Origin: Myrica gale
Lineage: Eukaryota; Streptophyta; Magnoliopsida; Fagales; Myricaceae
Assembly: GCA_963930655.1 (NCBI GenBank)
Contig: OZ005612.1
Location: forward strand, 1,803,001-1,867,000
DNA length: 64,000 bases
Reading direction: 5' to 3'
Positions within the stretch are counted from its first letter, which is position 1; every line of letters starts with the position of its first letter. Positions 38,341 to 51,600 of this stretch are shown here, in pieces. The notes beneath the pieces are model-generated. The model ran no database searches, was not told the DNA's origin, and saw nothing but the letters and a program-made list of their open reading frames with translations. The position numbers and the translations under genes were made by a program.

Positions 38341-39479
38341 GCTAGACTTTTGGCCTTCGCTTTGCTGCGATGCCGAAATGCTAAATGAAGGTCTAGGGCT
38401 CTTAACGCCTAACGGAAGGGATGATATTTATCTGTGCGACTGGTTTCTTTCTCATACAATGGTATTTTGGACTCGGATCTACGTCTTGGTACTACTGGAT
38501 CTGCTGTGGACTGGAAAATGATCGAGCGGGTTTGGGCTTGATAATCCGCGTATTACAGGCCCCGTTCCTTTTGACCGTTACGTAAAAAGTTAAAACAACA
38601 ACGCCAATTTTGGCTTAATAGTCCTCTTAGAGTAGCTGGGTTTAACTTTCCTCAATTTAGTTTTTAGGGTTCAATTCATTCACACTCATCTCTAGACTCT
38701 TTCAAGTATTACATCCAATCTATCTATCAATTTAGGCCCAAAGTCTTAACATTTTATTGAAAATAGAAAAAATTAGAGGAAACGTATCGATATTTTTATC
38801 GTACCTGAAATGGCTTCCGTCTGCCACGTTGACGTTCCTCTTTAAAGATCTGGTCTGACTTGACGGATAGATTAGATAAAAAACATGAAAGAGCCCAAGA
38901 ATTAGTATTTGAGAGAAATGTTAAACTCCAGGGACCAATAGAATTATTAAACCGCAAATTTTACTTTACTTTTTTAATCACCGAAATTATCCCCTTTTTT
39001 TTTCTAATTAAAGGGCTGTAGAGATGGTGATAAAACCAGCTTCACTTAAATTATAATATTTATGGGGACATGGCCTTAGCCCTATCAAAATATCCTCACC
39101 TAAAAGTCACTTTAGGCTATTGATATATTTATTCTCGTATGTTAAAAACTTTAGATTTTAAAAAATTGATTAAAAATAGATTTAAATTTTAAGAATCGAT
39201 GAAAAAAATGAGAAGAAAGATAATTTGAATATATTTTTTATATCAAACACCAGTCCAACTAAAATAAAAATTATATATCAATTACTTAATAAAAAAACAA
39301 AAATATAATATAAATTCCAATGTGTTATTGACAGAGGACTCGGGCCTGGGCTTGGCCCAGGGCAGACCAGCGGCTTATGCTTCGGCGATAGCTAAAGAGA
39401 ACCATTCGAGTGTCAAAGATCCGGAGAGGGAAGAATAATAAGAGCTAGAACCTAGAAAGGAGGAAAGAAAGAAAGAAAG
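38341..39479. other. Head-to-head intergenic region, SR34A / RPS11
   Basis: The two genes diverge from this 1.1-kb region. The middle is AT-rich; near the RPS11 side are GGGCTTGGCCCAGG (about 39351-39364) and a GAAA microsatellite just before the RPS11 start (39464-39480). Promoter elements are not assigned firmly. Confidence 0.4.
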
Positions 39480-40946
39480 ATGTACCCATATTCTCTCTAT
39501 TCTTCCATTCTGCGCTGCCGAGGTACAGCTCGTTCTTGTTCTGCTGCCTTTTACCCCTCGTCTTCGCTGATTTCTCTCTTTGCAGCCAAATCCGTATCAC
39601 TTCTTCGATTCTATGGCGGCTCGGGCCAGCTCCGTGTTGCCCCGAGATCGGAAGAAGCCAAGTCTGTCTCTGCAGATTCGCCACGAGTACACGGTGAGTT
39701 CCTGCTCTAGGTTTCGGCCGTTGGGTTGATGGGAATATTTTGTGCAGTATCTTTTTTGTGCTTGAAAATGTCTATTTATTGATTTGTAGGATTTTACAAA
39801 TTCCACCAAACTTCTTAGAGGCCGCAAACATTGCAAAGCTTCACTGTTTCGTGTGGGTTTATGCTCTGTTTGGTCACCGAGAAATTATAGGTGGCATTCG
39901 CAGTTTTATGACCTAGTTAAAGAATGCAAGGATTTGCATTCACTCTGATATGTTTGAGGCTTCTCGTCCTCTTTTGGAGTATTCTGTGTACTCTTTTTTT
40001 CACTCAGGAAAAAAAGTAGGAGTGTTTTTTAGGTGTACATTTGTATCTGCAACTTATCATTTATCTGAAAAACTCACTGATCTGGGCTCTTTTAAACAAG
40101 GTTGATCTTCGGTTGAAAAATCTGTGTTAATTTTACCAAAATGGTTTTCTAACTAGATAATGAACAAGGAAAACTAGTCTGGTTTGGAAAGCTACCTGTA
40201 ATTGGGGTGGGAAAATGCCAACTTATTCATTTGCTCATAAGTAACTATATGAATTTACGTTTGTCAGTGACGATGGCAGTGTGGGTTTCGCAGGTTGTGT
40301 TGAGAGTATCCATGGTGGTTCTCATTCTCCTCCACATTTGGCAAGAGGGTGTTTTGCAGGAACTTCAGGGTTGAGCGTTGGTTTGAAGAATGTAACAAAG
40401 GATGTATCTGTTTCCTATGCTTTAAGTTTTCGGAGTTTCTTTTATTCTGCCAGTGGGGGAAACACTGAGGCAGGGAGGAGTTCTAGATCCATGAATTTCG
40501 TTCGGGGAATTATTGAGCGAGATGGAAAGGATTTCATGGGGCGTTCTCAATTTCCCCAGTATAACGTTGAGCAAAATGCTGATATTGTCCACATAAAGAT
40601 GCTGCGTAACAATACTTTTATTACAGTTACGGATTCTAAAGGGAACACAAAATGTAAGGCCTCAGCAGGGTGCTTGCCAGAAATGAAAGGCGGAGCTAAA
40701 CTCTCTCGATATGCTGCTGAAGCAACTTCAGAACATGTGGGACGCATGTCCCGGAATATGGGGTTGAAATCAGTTGTGATGAAGGTGAAAGGTTTTACTT
40801 ATTTTAAAAGGAAAAGGCAAGCAATCATGAGCTGGAGAGAGGGCTTCACTAATTCTCGAGGGGATAAGAATGCTATTGTATACGTTGAAGATACAACTAG
40901 ACGTGCTCATAATGGCTGTCGACTCAAAAAAAGACGTCGTATCTGA
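39480..40946 (+). CDS. RPS11: Mitochondrial ribosomal protein S11 (uS11m), nuclear gene
   Basis: Component of the small subunit platform of the mitochondrial ribosome. Two exons, 39480-39693 and 40294-40946, join at a phase-1 GT-AG intron and encode 288 residues. The first 70 residues are rich in Ser, Arg and Leu with few acids (MYPYSLYSSILRCRGTARS), as expected for a mitochondrial presequence. The C-terminal 130 residues are the bacterial-type S11 domain: IVHIKMLRNNTFITVTDSKG, KCKASAGCLP, then AAEATSEHVGR, GLKSVVMKVKG and the basic end HNGCRLKKRRRI. The gene descends from a mitochondrial gene moved to the nucleus (established for many eudicots). The intron separates the targeting region from the conserved body. 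No breaks seen. Confidence 0.93.
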
Positions 40947-41662
40947 ATAGTGGGAGCCCTGATGGCGGATGTTGATGGAGCAGTAATACAAGGAACTGGT
41001 CCAGGCATGGTCGAACTTAGTGCTGCAAATAAACTTCTGCAAGATGTCTTCAAATGTACTTGTCTTGTTAGAGAATTGATTCTGCTCTGATGTTACATTC
41101 GAACTTGATGAAGACTACCCTAGAATATGTGGACGCATTTGTCTTGCTCATGATCATAATGTTGTCAATGAGAATTTTGTCAAACAATAGTAGAGCTGAA
41201 CTTTTGTTCTTTTTTCATTTTGCTTGCCCTTTTCTCGTATCTTAAGTTTGAAGAAATTGTTAACAAGTATTTTTCTGCTCATTATTGAGACACATCTTTA
41301 GAAGAATTTATTTGTTGAAGTTTTAATTGCATCTGATACTTTGAAGTTTGAATATCGAATCTGCTCAAAGTGATTAACAAAATTTATTTGGAGAGGACAC
41401 GGACAGGGAGATTCTACTCTAAATATGAAGCGTTCTCTTCATTTTGTTGAACTGTTGTGATCTCTCTGGAGATGGTGACAGCCACACATACTCTTGGGCT
41501 GTGCAAATCTCTTGGTATTGATTGGGTTCAGCTTGATTCCGCAAAAGCAAATATGCTGTGTATGTGAAGTGTTTACTCAATTTTCCAAATGGTAGGAACT
41601 GCAGCAGTGAGTTGAGACCAACAGCTTGAGAGACGATGCATCCATTCCCACAAACAGAGGTT
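40947..41662. other. 3' flank of RPS11
   Basis: Probably 3' UTR followed by intergenic DNA; no gene or repeat recognised. Confidence 0.4.
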
Positions 41663-41900
41663 ATGGTTTGTTAAATGTCTTCAAAACCGTTTTTTTTTAT
41701 TTTAAAAACCTTTTCCAATCTAAACATGATTTTTTCTCATAAAAAATATTTCAATTTTTAATAATTTTTTTTTGTAATCAGTCACCTCAATTTTGTTTGA
41801 AAAACAACACAAAAAGAAAACTTTTTTAGTATAACCCATCAAAACTCTTCTTTCTTAATCATTATAAAAAAAAAACGTTTTCAAAACAACCAAACATAGC
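41663..41900. mobile_element. MITE-like element with GTTTG ends
   Basis: The left end ATGGTTTGTTAAATGTCTTC continues to AAAACCGTTTTTTTT, and the right end is its inverted counterpart, AAAAAAAACGTTTTCAAAAC followed by AACCAAACAT. AT-rich, non-coding, about 240 bp. No clear target duplication. Confidence 0.6.
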
Positions 41901-42440
41901 GATAATTTCACAGGCAGTCAGGCACCATCCCAAAGTGCATCTGTTCTATGGAGATGACCTTTCAAGGTTTTGCACGTGCAACATGTGGTGCAATCCGGAT
42001 CCTTCTTTAGCAATCCAAACGACAATTATTTTTTATGCTTCTACTTTTTTGTTTCGTTTTCCTACTTTGAAATTACCGGAAATTAGGGTTCAACAAAATT
42101 AGACTGTGGACCGGACTGGATTTATTAATATAAATAAAAAATATATTTTTTTAATTTTTAATACAAATTATAAAATTTAAAAATTTTAATTTTAATTTAA
42201 ACTAAAACTCTACAATTTTTATATGCTTTTTCGCCTTTGAAATTAACCTAACTTTTTTTTAAAAAAATTTAGAGAAATTTAATATTTTTTTAAAAAAATA
42301 AAAGAAGTCCGAACGGTCCGATCCTCCAAACAAACACAACTGAAAATCCGGTAGGACCGGATTTAATATTGATAGCCGTCGTATTTTAGAAAAATAGAAC
42401 AGGGTTCAATACTTCAATTACAAAGGTAGAGTCGGTCTGC
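41901..42440. other. Intergenic with old GTCCGG-type repeat
   Basis: Words GACCGGACTGGAT (about 42111) and GGTAGGACCGGAT (about 42350) bracket an AT-rich core, similar in style to 14200-14570. Likely an old non-coding repeat; no gene. Confidence 0.4.
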
Positions 42441-42453
42441 TAATATATGAGAT

Positions 42454-42565
42454 TGGGCCTATTGGCCCATGAAATAGTTATTGACGCCCAATAGACAAAC
42501 TAAAATAAGAAGCCCAAAAAATAAAAGCCCATTAGGTCACTCCGCCCTTCCAAGATAAAAACCCT
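42454..42565 (+). promoter_or_regulatory. Site II and telo-box promoter motifs of RPP1
   Basis: TGGGCCT at 42454-42460 and its inverted partner TGGCCCAT at 42463-42470, a third GCCCATTAGG copy near 42528, and the telo-box AAACCCTA at 42558-42565. TGGGCY (site II) plus telo-box pairs are known drivers of ribosomal-protein and growth-linked plant genes (established knowledge). A pyrimidine-rich leader (42600-42740) follows. Confidence 0.7.
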
Positions 42566-42781
42566 AGCACTCTCAGCGTATATATAAAAGCTTACCAAAG
42601 CCCTAGGTGCTCCCGAAGATCAGATCAGCCCCTGAAGTGCCTGCTCTGCTAGGTCTTCTCTCTCCGTGTAAGGTTCTTCCAGCCTCTCTCTCAGTCTCAA
42701 TCTCTTCAAGGTTCCTCCAGGTGTCCCTTAAACTCTCTTTTGTTGATTTGAAGGGTACGATTGAATCTCAGTGCTGCTACA

Positions 42782-43979
42782 ATGTCTACCGGTGAGCTCG
42801 CTTGTACCTACGCCTCTTTGCTCCTCCACGACGATGGAATCGCAATCACCGTAAGCCTAATTTTAGTTCTCTGTTTTGCGTTTTTTTCCTATTGCAACTT
42901 TCTAGAATAATTTGTCGAATATGTTATTCATATACGTATGCAGCTAAATATATTACGGAATGATGTCTACGTCGGCTAAGAAATATGAAATTAGATTAGA
43001 TCCATTTGAGTTAACTGATTATTTTTTTGCCCCTTAAGGACAGAAGCAAAATTATGATTCGTGTTAATACGGATTTTAAAGTCAATAAAACTTCTGAGGG
43101 AAGGCGGAGAGAAGCAAGATCGTATTGCTGATTTATTTTATCTCATGTAATTTTATTTTAGATTTTAGGTTGATTAGAGTTCTTGGGCTGTTTTTAATTT
43201 ATATTCATGCTCTATAATGTTGTTTGGTCTTATTAAATAATTCTCAACTATGTTGGGAATTTTTGCTTCCCTAGGTTAACGTGGGTTGATGCTTTCTTTT
43301 TGTGGTAATTAGACTTGGATGAAATGTTGTTGGATTTTCGGAGGAAGTTGAAGCCCTTGTATAGATCCATGCAGTTCTCTGGTGCAAACTTGGTGGCATT
43401 TTGTAAATTATTTTCTGATTTGAATATAATTTTGACAGTCAGAGAAGATTGCAGCATTGGTGAAAGCAGCTGGTATCACGGTCGAGTCGTACTGGCCTAG
43501 CCTTTTTGCCAAGCTTGCTGAGAAAAGGAACATTGAGGATCTGATTCTGAATGCTGCTGGCGGCGGCGGTGCTGCTCCTGTAGCTGTGGCTGCTCCTGCT
43601 GGCGGTGGAGCTGCTCCTGCCGCAGCTGCTCCAGCAGTTGAGGAAAAAAAGAAGGTATAAATTGCTCTACCAGTGATAATTATGGTGCTTCGCTTGCATT
43701 ATGCTTGACCGAGCATATATTAGTCTATTACTGGATAAATGTCCCTGATGGACCATGCGCAAAGGTCTTCTCTCAAATTGAGCACTTAACTGGCCTTGCA
43801 ATAGCCAGAAAAGATTATCTATCATGCTGGTCCTTGTGTTCCCAAGTACATGGGGCATATACTATCCTTTCATTTGTGATATCCGTCTGATCAAGTCCCT
43901 TTTTCTTGATTGGTGTGAACAGGAAGAGCCAAAGGAAGAGAGCGAAGATGATGACATGGGATTTAGCTTGTTTGATTAG
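42782..43979 (+). CDS. RPP1: 60S acidic ribosomal protein P1
   Basis: Lateral stalk protein of the cytosolic large ribosomal subunit; pairs with P2 on P0 and recruits translation factors. Three exons, 42782-42850, 43439-43654 and 43923-43979, all in phase, encode 113 residues, the normal length. Seen: N-terminal [19 protein letters not shown], helix [16 protein letters not shown], an Ala/Gly-rich hinge ([17 protein letters not shown]) and the acidic tail ending in the universal [10 protein letters not shown]. Intron positions at residues 23 and 95 separate dimerisation, hinge and tail. The upstream motifs at 42454-42565 suit a ribosomal-protein promoter. Intact. Confidence 0.97.
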
Positions 43980-44307
43980 GCTATTCTACTACGGGTTGTT
44001 TTTGTTGTCTTCATTGTTAGGAGGTTAGGACCTGAGGGGTCACCTAGTTGGATTTGTTTTTCTTATTTTACAACAATTTTGAAGCGGTGGAAGGTGACAT
44101 GATCATTCAATACATTGGTTGAGTTTTGATTTACAGCTAAGCTTAAATATCGTGAATTTTGTTAAGTTTTGGGTTTTTTTTCTTCTCATTTTAGTAATTT
44201 AATCAAATTTCATTCCCTCTGAATTTCGTGCAATAGATTTTGCTCTAGTTTAGAACCCCCACCCCAATTGACGTCTACTACGTACGAACATACTTTATTG
44301 GTTTTAA
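43980..44307. other. 3' UTR / intergenic after RPP1
   Basis: Probably 3' UTR of RPP1 and short spacer; no gene. Confidence 0.5.
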
Positions 44308-44501
44308 GTTGTGTTTGTGTTGTAATATTTTTGGTATGAGAATATGTGTTGGTATTGGGTTTAGTGAAAAGGTGAAGAGGTAATTTTTTATAGTTTTTGT
44401 AATTTTTTATGTTTTTTTATGGGAGAGAGAGAGATTATATTGGAGTATTTTATTAGGAGAGAGATAAAATTTTGGGGAAGATCGGCTTTGCAAACGCAGC
44501 C
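44308..44501. mobile_element. MITE family B, copy at 44 kb
   Basis: Starts GTTGTGTTTGTGTTGTAATA and ends GCTTTGCAAACGCAGCC. The interior holds GGTATTGGGTTTAGTGAAAA and GAGAGAGAGATTATATTGGA, shared with the copy at 62592. It sits between the convergent RPP1 and helicase genes. Confidence 0.75.
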
Positions 44502-44895
44502 TTAGTCATGTTGTAGATAAAAGTAAAAAGAGAAGCAAAAGAAAAGGAAATTACTTGTATGTTTCTTTGGACATCGACCTCTGCAACAGTTAACGGTGGC
44601 ACAAGTCTTAATCAACTAGGTCCGGGAATTGAGGAACTAGGTTTGCTGGTATGAAAGGCTTTATCCTAAGCGGCAAATCTTGGGAATTAGATATATTCTT
44701 GGGAAGCTAGTTGACGCTGCAAATTGTGCCAGAAGTCTAATTTCCAATTCAGGGGTTAAGAGTTTGAAGCAAGCATGCTCACGTTACAATTAGTGTTCAA
44801 CATAGATCCTATTTTCGAACTGTCACAAAACTATGTAGAGTTCGACCCTTTCACGTGCCGACAAAGGAACGTTTTGAAACATCATTATTGTACAG

Positions 44896-45678
44896 CTACT
44901 TCTTGTTTCCTTTACCCCTCTTCTGTTTATTGTCCTTCTTCCCTTTCCCCTTGTTTTCTGCTTCCCTGCTGCTTTCGCTGTTGGCTCCTGGCAAATCACC
45001 AGCTTCTGAAGCCTTCGACCTGTTTCCTTTACCCCTCTTCTGTTTCTTGTCCTTCTTCCCTTTCCCCTTGTTTTCTGCTTCCCTGCTGCTTTCGCTGTTG
45101 GCTCCTGGCAAATCACCAGCTTCTGAAGCCTTCGAGTCAACCTTATTAGCACCGTCATTTACCTCAGCCCTGCTATCACCGTCTTTTTCATGACCCACAA
45201 CAAGCTTTGAGCCGTGCTGCACGAATAGCCGACTCAAGATAGGTTCAACAATTGGCCTTCTTGACTGCAATCTCCTCGAAAGTTCGCCAATAGTTGATAT
45301 GGAGCTTCCAGGTTCCGGTTCACTGAAAAGGTTATGTAAAAGCAAGTTAGGAAACAAAACCAAGATTTTGATATTCTATGGCTGAGATCGTGCGCAACTC
45401 GGATCGCTTGGACTTTGAAGTCATTTTAAGAATTTAACATGATTGTCAATATTTTACCATAAAAGAAAAAGACCCCTTTGAACAGAGGTTATAAAGGCAA
45501 GGAATGCCAAATTCTATGTACATACTGACCTCACATCCAATGCAGCAGAAAGTTGCTTCAGTTCATCAAGCATCCTCGCCACTTCCTCCAATGTGATTTC
45601 ATCATTGTGGTCAATATTGTTCCGACGGTGCTCAGTCATAACTGTATTGACAAGGTTAATGCTTTTCTCCAAATCCAC
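44896..45678 (-). pseudogene. Stranded 3' exons of the double-helicase gene
   Basis: Two exons that belong to the end of the helicase/TPR gene but are no longer in frame with it. Exon 45678-45530 encodes [15 protein letters not shown] and EEVARMLDELKQL; exon 45322-44896 encodes STIGELSRRLQSRRPIVEP and a Lys/Gly/Glu-rich tail, ending at TAG 44896. The two exons still join in phase (GTG AG / T GAA). Upstream, however, the intron acceptor ATATCAG is fused directly to the truncated helicase exon, so translation from the helicase stops at 45656 inside this exon in another frame. They could be translated only through an unusual splice. Confidence 0.7.
44905..45138 (-). repeat. In-frame 117-bp tandem duplication (39-residue unit x2)
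   Basis: Within the last helicase exon a 117-bp unit occurs twice with very few differences (period from 44905 to 45022). Each unit encodes 39 residues: ASEAGDLPGANSESSREAEN followed by a Lys/Gly-rich run with KGKGKKD. The length is a multiple of three, so the frame is kept. Confidence 0.9.
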
Positions 45679-48600
45679 CTGATATTAATTCTGAGCACAA
45701 GACATTGTGTTTAGCATCATTGAAACTTGTGGAGCCAGGCAAAGTTGAGTCGAGCATGTCTTGTTCCTTCATATATTCATATATCACCCTCCATTGATTT
45801 TTCAGAGGTGATGAGCCAAAAAAGTTGTACAACAAGACGTCCTGCACGTGGTCAAAATAAGAATCAGAATGGCAGGAAAATATGACTCACTCAATTACTG
45901 ATAAAGAAAATTCAATTTCTGTTTGCTAAACCTCTGTAAATAATACACTATGACATAATGCTTCAAACGAAAAAAATATTTCTGACATTTGGATTATAGC
46001 AAATATGAAAGAAGACATCATAAACAAATGAGAACACCCTGTGCTAATTACCTGAAATTCAAGCCCCTTACACTCCACAGTAGTAAGAACAAGAGCTTGC
46101 TTCCCAACATAATTGGTAATTTCCTTCCGAACAGAATCATCTCGTACCAATATTACCTGCTCTGCACCAAAGCCAACAATACTCGCTCCAGTATTTCCAG
46201 TGTTTCCAAAAATAGTGACAATTGCATTTTCATTGTCACCTAATTGAAGAAAAATTGGAGCTTCCCCATAGACAAGACTAGTCTCAGGCTCTAAAACATC
46301 AATAGATTGAGGGAAGAAATGATAAATAAGTTCAATAACGCTCTGGGCAAGTTTAAGAACCCCGTCATGAGTACGGAAGTTCTGTCTCAAATGGAAAATA
46401 TCTGAGATTATTCCTTTCCCTCCTCTTTTATCATCTCCACTACCTTTTGATTCCAGTACAAACTTATTGTAGAATAGAGATCGTATGTCCTGGAATCTAA
46501 AATCAATTCCCCTCGCAATTGTTTGTGCTGTATCACCAGAGAAAACAAAGCCTTCGTCTACATTTTTGCAGATATATTTGAATAATGCAATTTGGCTCAA
46601 TGTAAGATCCTGCACCTCATCTACATATATGAAGTGAACTTCATCACCCTCATATCTTTGGACTCTCAACCGACGATGAAGATCAATCACAAGATCAGCC
46701 AAATCAAACTCACCATTTTCCATCTTCAATTTTTCATAATTTTGAAACACATCGTATATTAGTTCTCTCTTCTGTCTACTTAAACTGGAAACACGGCTCT
46801 CTGAGAGTTGAATATACTCATCACGACTGAGTTTTCCATCACTTGCCTCTATGGATTGCGCACCTCCTTTTATGTGAGAAATAATCTCTGTGAAAACTCG
46901 AGAAGAATCAAGCATCTTAGTCATCTTAGTTTTGAAGTGGGGCCAGTATGACGAACTAAACCTCTCGTAACTAACTTCTTTCATTCTCATAAAGGTCTGT
47001 AAGGCAACTGATCTACCACTAACTGGACCGAGAGAAAGTTTCCTCAGTTCGTGGAATCTTTCAAAGTACGAATTTCCCAAAGTTCCGTCAAGCATTATCA
47101 GAAGTTTTTGAAATGTTATCACGAGAGGGTATAAATTGGGCGGAACATCAACAAAAGAATCTGGGATATCCTTGAATTGAGCTGCATCATCAAAATCATC
47201 AAGAGCATTTGAACTGCTTCCTTTTGAAGAATTGCCACCACAGGCAGCGCTGCACATATTATAAAAAAACAAAAAAGAGAAGGAAAGAAGTTAAAAAAGA
47301 CTATCTGTAGATAGAAAACGGCTCTATTGCAGTAAGAAGTGCAGGTCTATATTTCTTTAACAAAACAACAAATCCATGAGATTTTATTGAGATGCTTCTC
47401 ACATTATTAAGACAACAGGTAATACTTAGCAGAACCTAAACATTCGCTGGAGATGGATATTCCCCTTGTTTCTTCTGATAGAACAAAGACTTCATTTTTA
47501 TTCCATGCTTCTGTGCTAACATAAGCTAAAAACATACTACCAGGCACATAAAATAGAGGAATGTTCCGTGAGGATCACAAGTGAGGGTTGTAGGATAAGG
47601 AAGGCTAACAACTCCGGATAAAGAAAAGGAATTTCATGTAAAAGTTTGGCTCGAATATAAATTCTTAACCACATATTAACAACATGCCTGCAATAAAAAA
47701 AGTAACAAAAAAAACGCCACAGGGCCTCCTCATGGTTTATTGATGTTTATATGCATCCCAAAAATATAATACAACTGGAATTTCTAAAGACTGAGGGAAC
47801 TAAATGCACATTAGGTCATATTATCTGGCAAAAATTTATGCAAAAAGATTCAAAAGGTTTTGCCAAACTCAATGAAACTCCTCGCTTCATGCAGTCCAAT
47901 GATAAAATTAAAGGAGCAAAAGTAGATTGGAACAACAATTGTATGATATAATCTACTCACCTTTTCAAGTTAGAAACGTGCTGTTTCACAGCATAACAGA
48001 GTTTATGACTCACTGTCACAAAAATCTGGTGCAGTATAGTTCCTGTCGCTTCTGGCATGCTCTGCTCAACCTCCTGATTAGGCTCAGTAATATTGCTTTT
48101 GATACCACAGAACAGATCTGTTGCCATATGGAAGAGTTTCTCTTTTTCCAGTAACTTCATAGTTAAAACAGTAGTTTTCCCAGTACCTGACCGTCCAAGA
48201 ATAAAGGTACTTCTAGGAAAACATATTATCTCCCGCTCTTCGTCATTTACTTCAAATGGAAGATCCAATTCAACATCCTCATTAGTAGAAAGCAACTGGC
48301 CCAATACACCTAAAGAGTAGAATTTCATCAGCATCAGACTCTCACTCACCATTGCATTTTCAACATAACTTCTACCATCAGCAGAGGAACTATTTAAATC
48401 GCTCTCATTTTCACTATTAGCACCATTCTTAAAACGTACAATATCCGAAGAGCATGACCAACTCTTTGGAATTTCCAAATCCCTGTGCAAAAGGCATTAA
48501 TAAAAAAAAGTTAAACAAACTGAAAAAAAATTAAAGATCCAAATAAGGCATTGACCCAAGTTTGAAAATTCAGCAGCATCCCTAATGATCTTCTATAAAT

Positions 48601-51600
48601 GTAAAACAAAAGACATACCCCAGAAGACATTTCTCTTTGCAACGATGAAGAAAGTCATCTGTATATTTTCTGAACAAACTGTCAAGACGTTTTACTAATT
48701 TCGGAATATCCTCTGCAGGTAAAATATCCCAAATCCTAAATACTTGAATGTATCTGAATCCCCCAACTACGTCACTCCATTCCTTTACGATGTCATTTGC
48801 ACAAATGATATAAAGGCCTCCAATCTTAAATTGCTTTAACATCTGTGAAGAACTTTCACAAACTGGATCTACACTCCTCTTGGGTCTCCAGCCCCTGGAA
48901 AGCTTAAGCAGATGGTCTATAGCTGATTTCTTTTGCTGTACACATTTCAATTTCCGAAATGATTTCAGAAAATTATCACTGAAAAGAACCTGTTGAAATT
49001 GCAAAAGTAAGAATCTATAAATCTTATAAGGAAAACTAGACTACCTATTAAGGAAAGAGCATTGACATTGCTGCTAGTCAAAATTAATAAGGTAGAGTGG
49101 TTTATAGTGAACAGCATAAGGACTAAACTCCAAGTACCTTCCAAGGAGCACTTCTGAAAAGTATACTATCCCCCTTAAGCAAATCATCAAATTGGTCAAG
49201 TTCCTTCTTCACATCCAAAATTGCTTTGTGCAAATCCTTGTCTTCATCAGCATTAAAGAAACATTGACGATTCTTAGCATCGAGGACTAAGGATTCCCAG
49301 ACAGAGTCACTATTTGCTAGTGTGCTTTCATTTCCCACAATCCATAGACAGTGCCTGAAAGGAATTATTGCGCCAATTTTTATTCACCATTCTTGTCAAA
49401 ACGGAAACAAAAGCAAACGAGATCACATAATGTATTACCTAGCCCTTGTAAGAGCAACATTAGTTCTCTGAGGTTTTGATATGAAACCAACTGACGAATA
49501 CCTATTACATCTTACAGTTGATAAGATTATTATGTCCTCCTCCCCACCTTGGAAACCATCAACTGACTTCACCTTCACTGTAAACCCTTCAATATTACCA
49601 TACTTCCGACCAAGTTTCTCTTGAATTGCAGCTACTTGAGCAGCATAAGGAGATATTACACCAACACTGAGCTTCTGTCTTGAACCAGCCCAAGCTTGAT
49701 TCAATGTGAAAGACAAAAGAGGGGAAAATTATAAAAAACGAAAAAAGAGTTACAAGAGAGGAAGTTCCATCATCGAGAGATCTGGAAAGAAAGACCATAT
49801 AAATGGATAAAGACCTAAAAAGACCACCGTTGATGACAGAAACATGTATTTTGCCGTCTTTCTAATGATTCAATACATTGATTTCATTTTGTGTTTTTCT
49901 CTATCCAATGTTCTGGTCCTACCATCTGATAAATTAGCAATACCTGTTATGTATCAGAATGCATCATGCTCGACAGGCAAAAATCACCCATGTATATGAT
50001 AAGATAATCCATATATACAAGCTGGCCCTTACAAGTATCTCATCCACTGCAGTTTGGATAAGTCTAAATGACTAAATTTTTTTGACTAAACTCATCCCTT
50101 TCATTACTATAACATCTAAGGAATAGATATTAATCAGACCATCCTACTAATGACTCCAACGTGCTAACGTGAAGAAATAGAACATAATATTAATCCAAAT
50201 ATACAAGCTGGCCCTTACAAGTACCTCATCCACTACAATTTGGAAAAGTCTAAATCACTAAATCATTCTGACTAAACTCGTTCCTTTTGTTACTATAACA
50301 TCTAAGGAAATAGATATTAATCAGACAATCCTACTAATAACTGTAACATGCTACCATGCACAAATAGAACAATGATATCATAGAAACTGATTAGCCTTGA
50401 CCTCAATCAAAAACAGTCTTGAGATGGTCATAAGAATATGAGACGTGAAATGGTGGTACAGTTACCTTTGTATAATTTCAGCAATACTTTCACAACCATA
50501 GCAACCTCAACCAGATTTCTCCAACCATGCCCAACATCCCCCTTCTCTTCTCTTCCACCTACTACATTTATGAAAGAATAGGCACCAAACATTGGCCAGG
50601 GAAGATAGTGCTTTTCATAGCTTTTTCTCTTAATATTTGGAGCATCTAAGATCTGGTTGCAGTAAAAATTTGAATTTGGAAAGAAACTTATGGATGGATG
50701 CATTCGGTACTGTATGTTCAGAAGATGCTTCAATTTACCCAGCAAGATCATCCTCTCAAATAAACTTCTCCCAAAACCAGCTTCACCAGAAATCTACAAG
50801 CAACAAATTAAATAAAAAAATAATAATGCAACGACGGAAAAAAAAAAGTGGCCTTAAACCAAAGGGAGGATTCACACACATTGCTCTCCACCGTTGCTGG
50901 TAATTGGTACTCATCCCCGACAAGAATAGCATGTCTTAAACCCGGAAGTTGCAGGAGTATGGTTGATTCACACTCCTTTATCTGTGCAGCTTCATCAACA
51001 ACCAGAATGTTCAGAGGCTCCATTGCCACTGACCGCAGCTTATAAGAACTTGAAGCAGTGCAAAAAAGTAAGGAAGCTGCTCGAAGACAAAATTCAGCTA
51101 TTGACCTTTTGTCCGTACTGCTTGGAAGGTGAAGTTCATTAAACGAACTCCGAAGATTTTTTAAAACCAAAAGGCATTCTTTTCTCCTCCTATGCAACTT
51201 GAGATGATCATCGATGAATGGATGCCCAATATCTTCAGATATTTCTAAATGAGAAAAAAGCTCCTCCAGTACTACAGACTCCATATTATCTTGAAACAAT
51301 AATTCTTCAAAAGACTCAAGTAGGCCAGTAAGATAGACCATGTTTTGGTAATTGTTTTCCAGGATGTATTTCTTGGGTAAATGTGTACAAAAGACACGAA
51401 AGCAATTTTTAAGCAGTGATGAAATAGAAACAAATCTCTCTCTCAAAAAATCAAGAAATGACTCGTACTTTCGTTTGCTACCATCAGTGTCATCCCTACT
51501 TTCTCTCTTTTTGCTTTCTTTTTCATTGCTCTGTTCTTTTGCTTTCATAGATTCGTTTTCCAAGAATATGCGGTATTGGGAAACACAGTCCTCAAGAAGA

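Noticed and set aside
44823-45193. Overlapping long frames on both strands
   Set aside because: These are shadows of the 117-bp tandem duplication in the helicase terminal exon; only the frame ending at 44896 matches the family.
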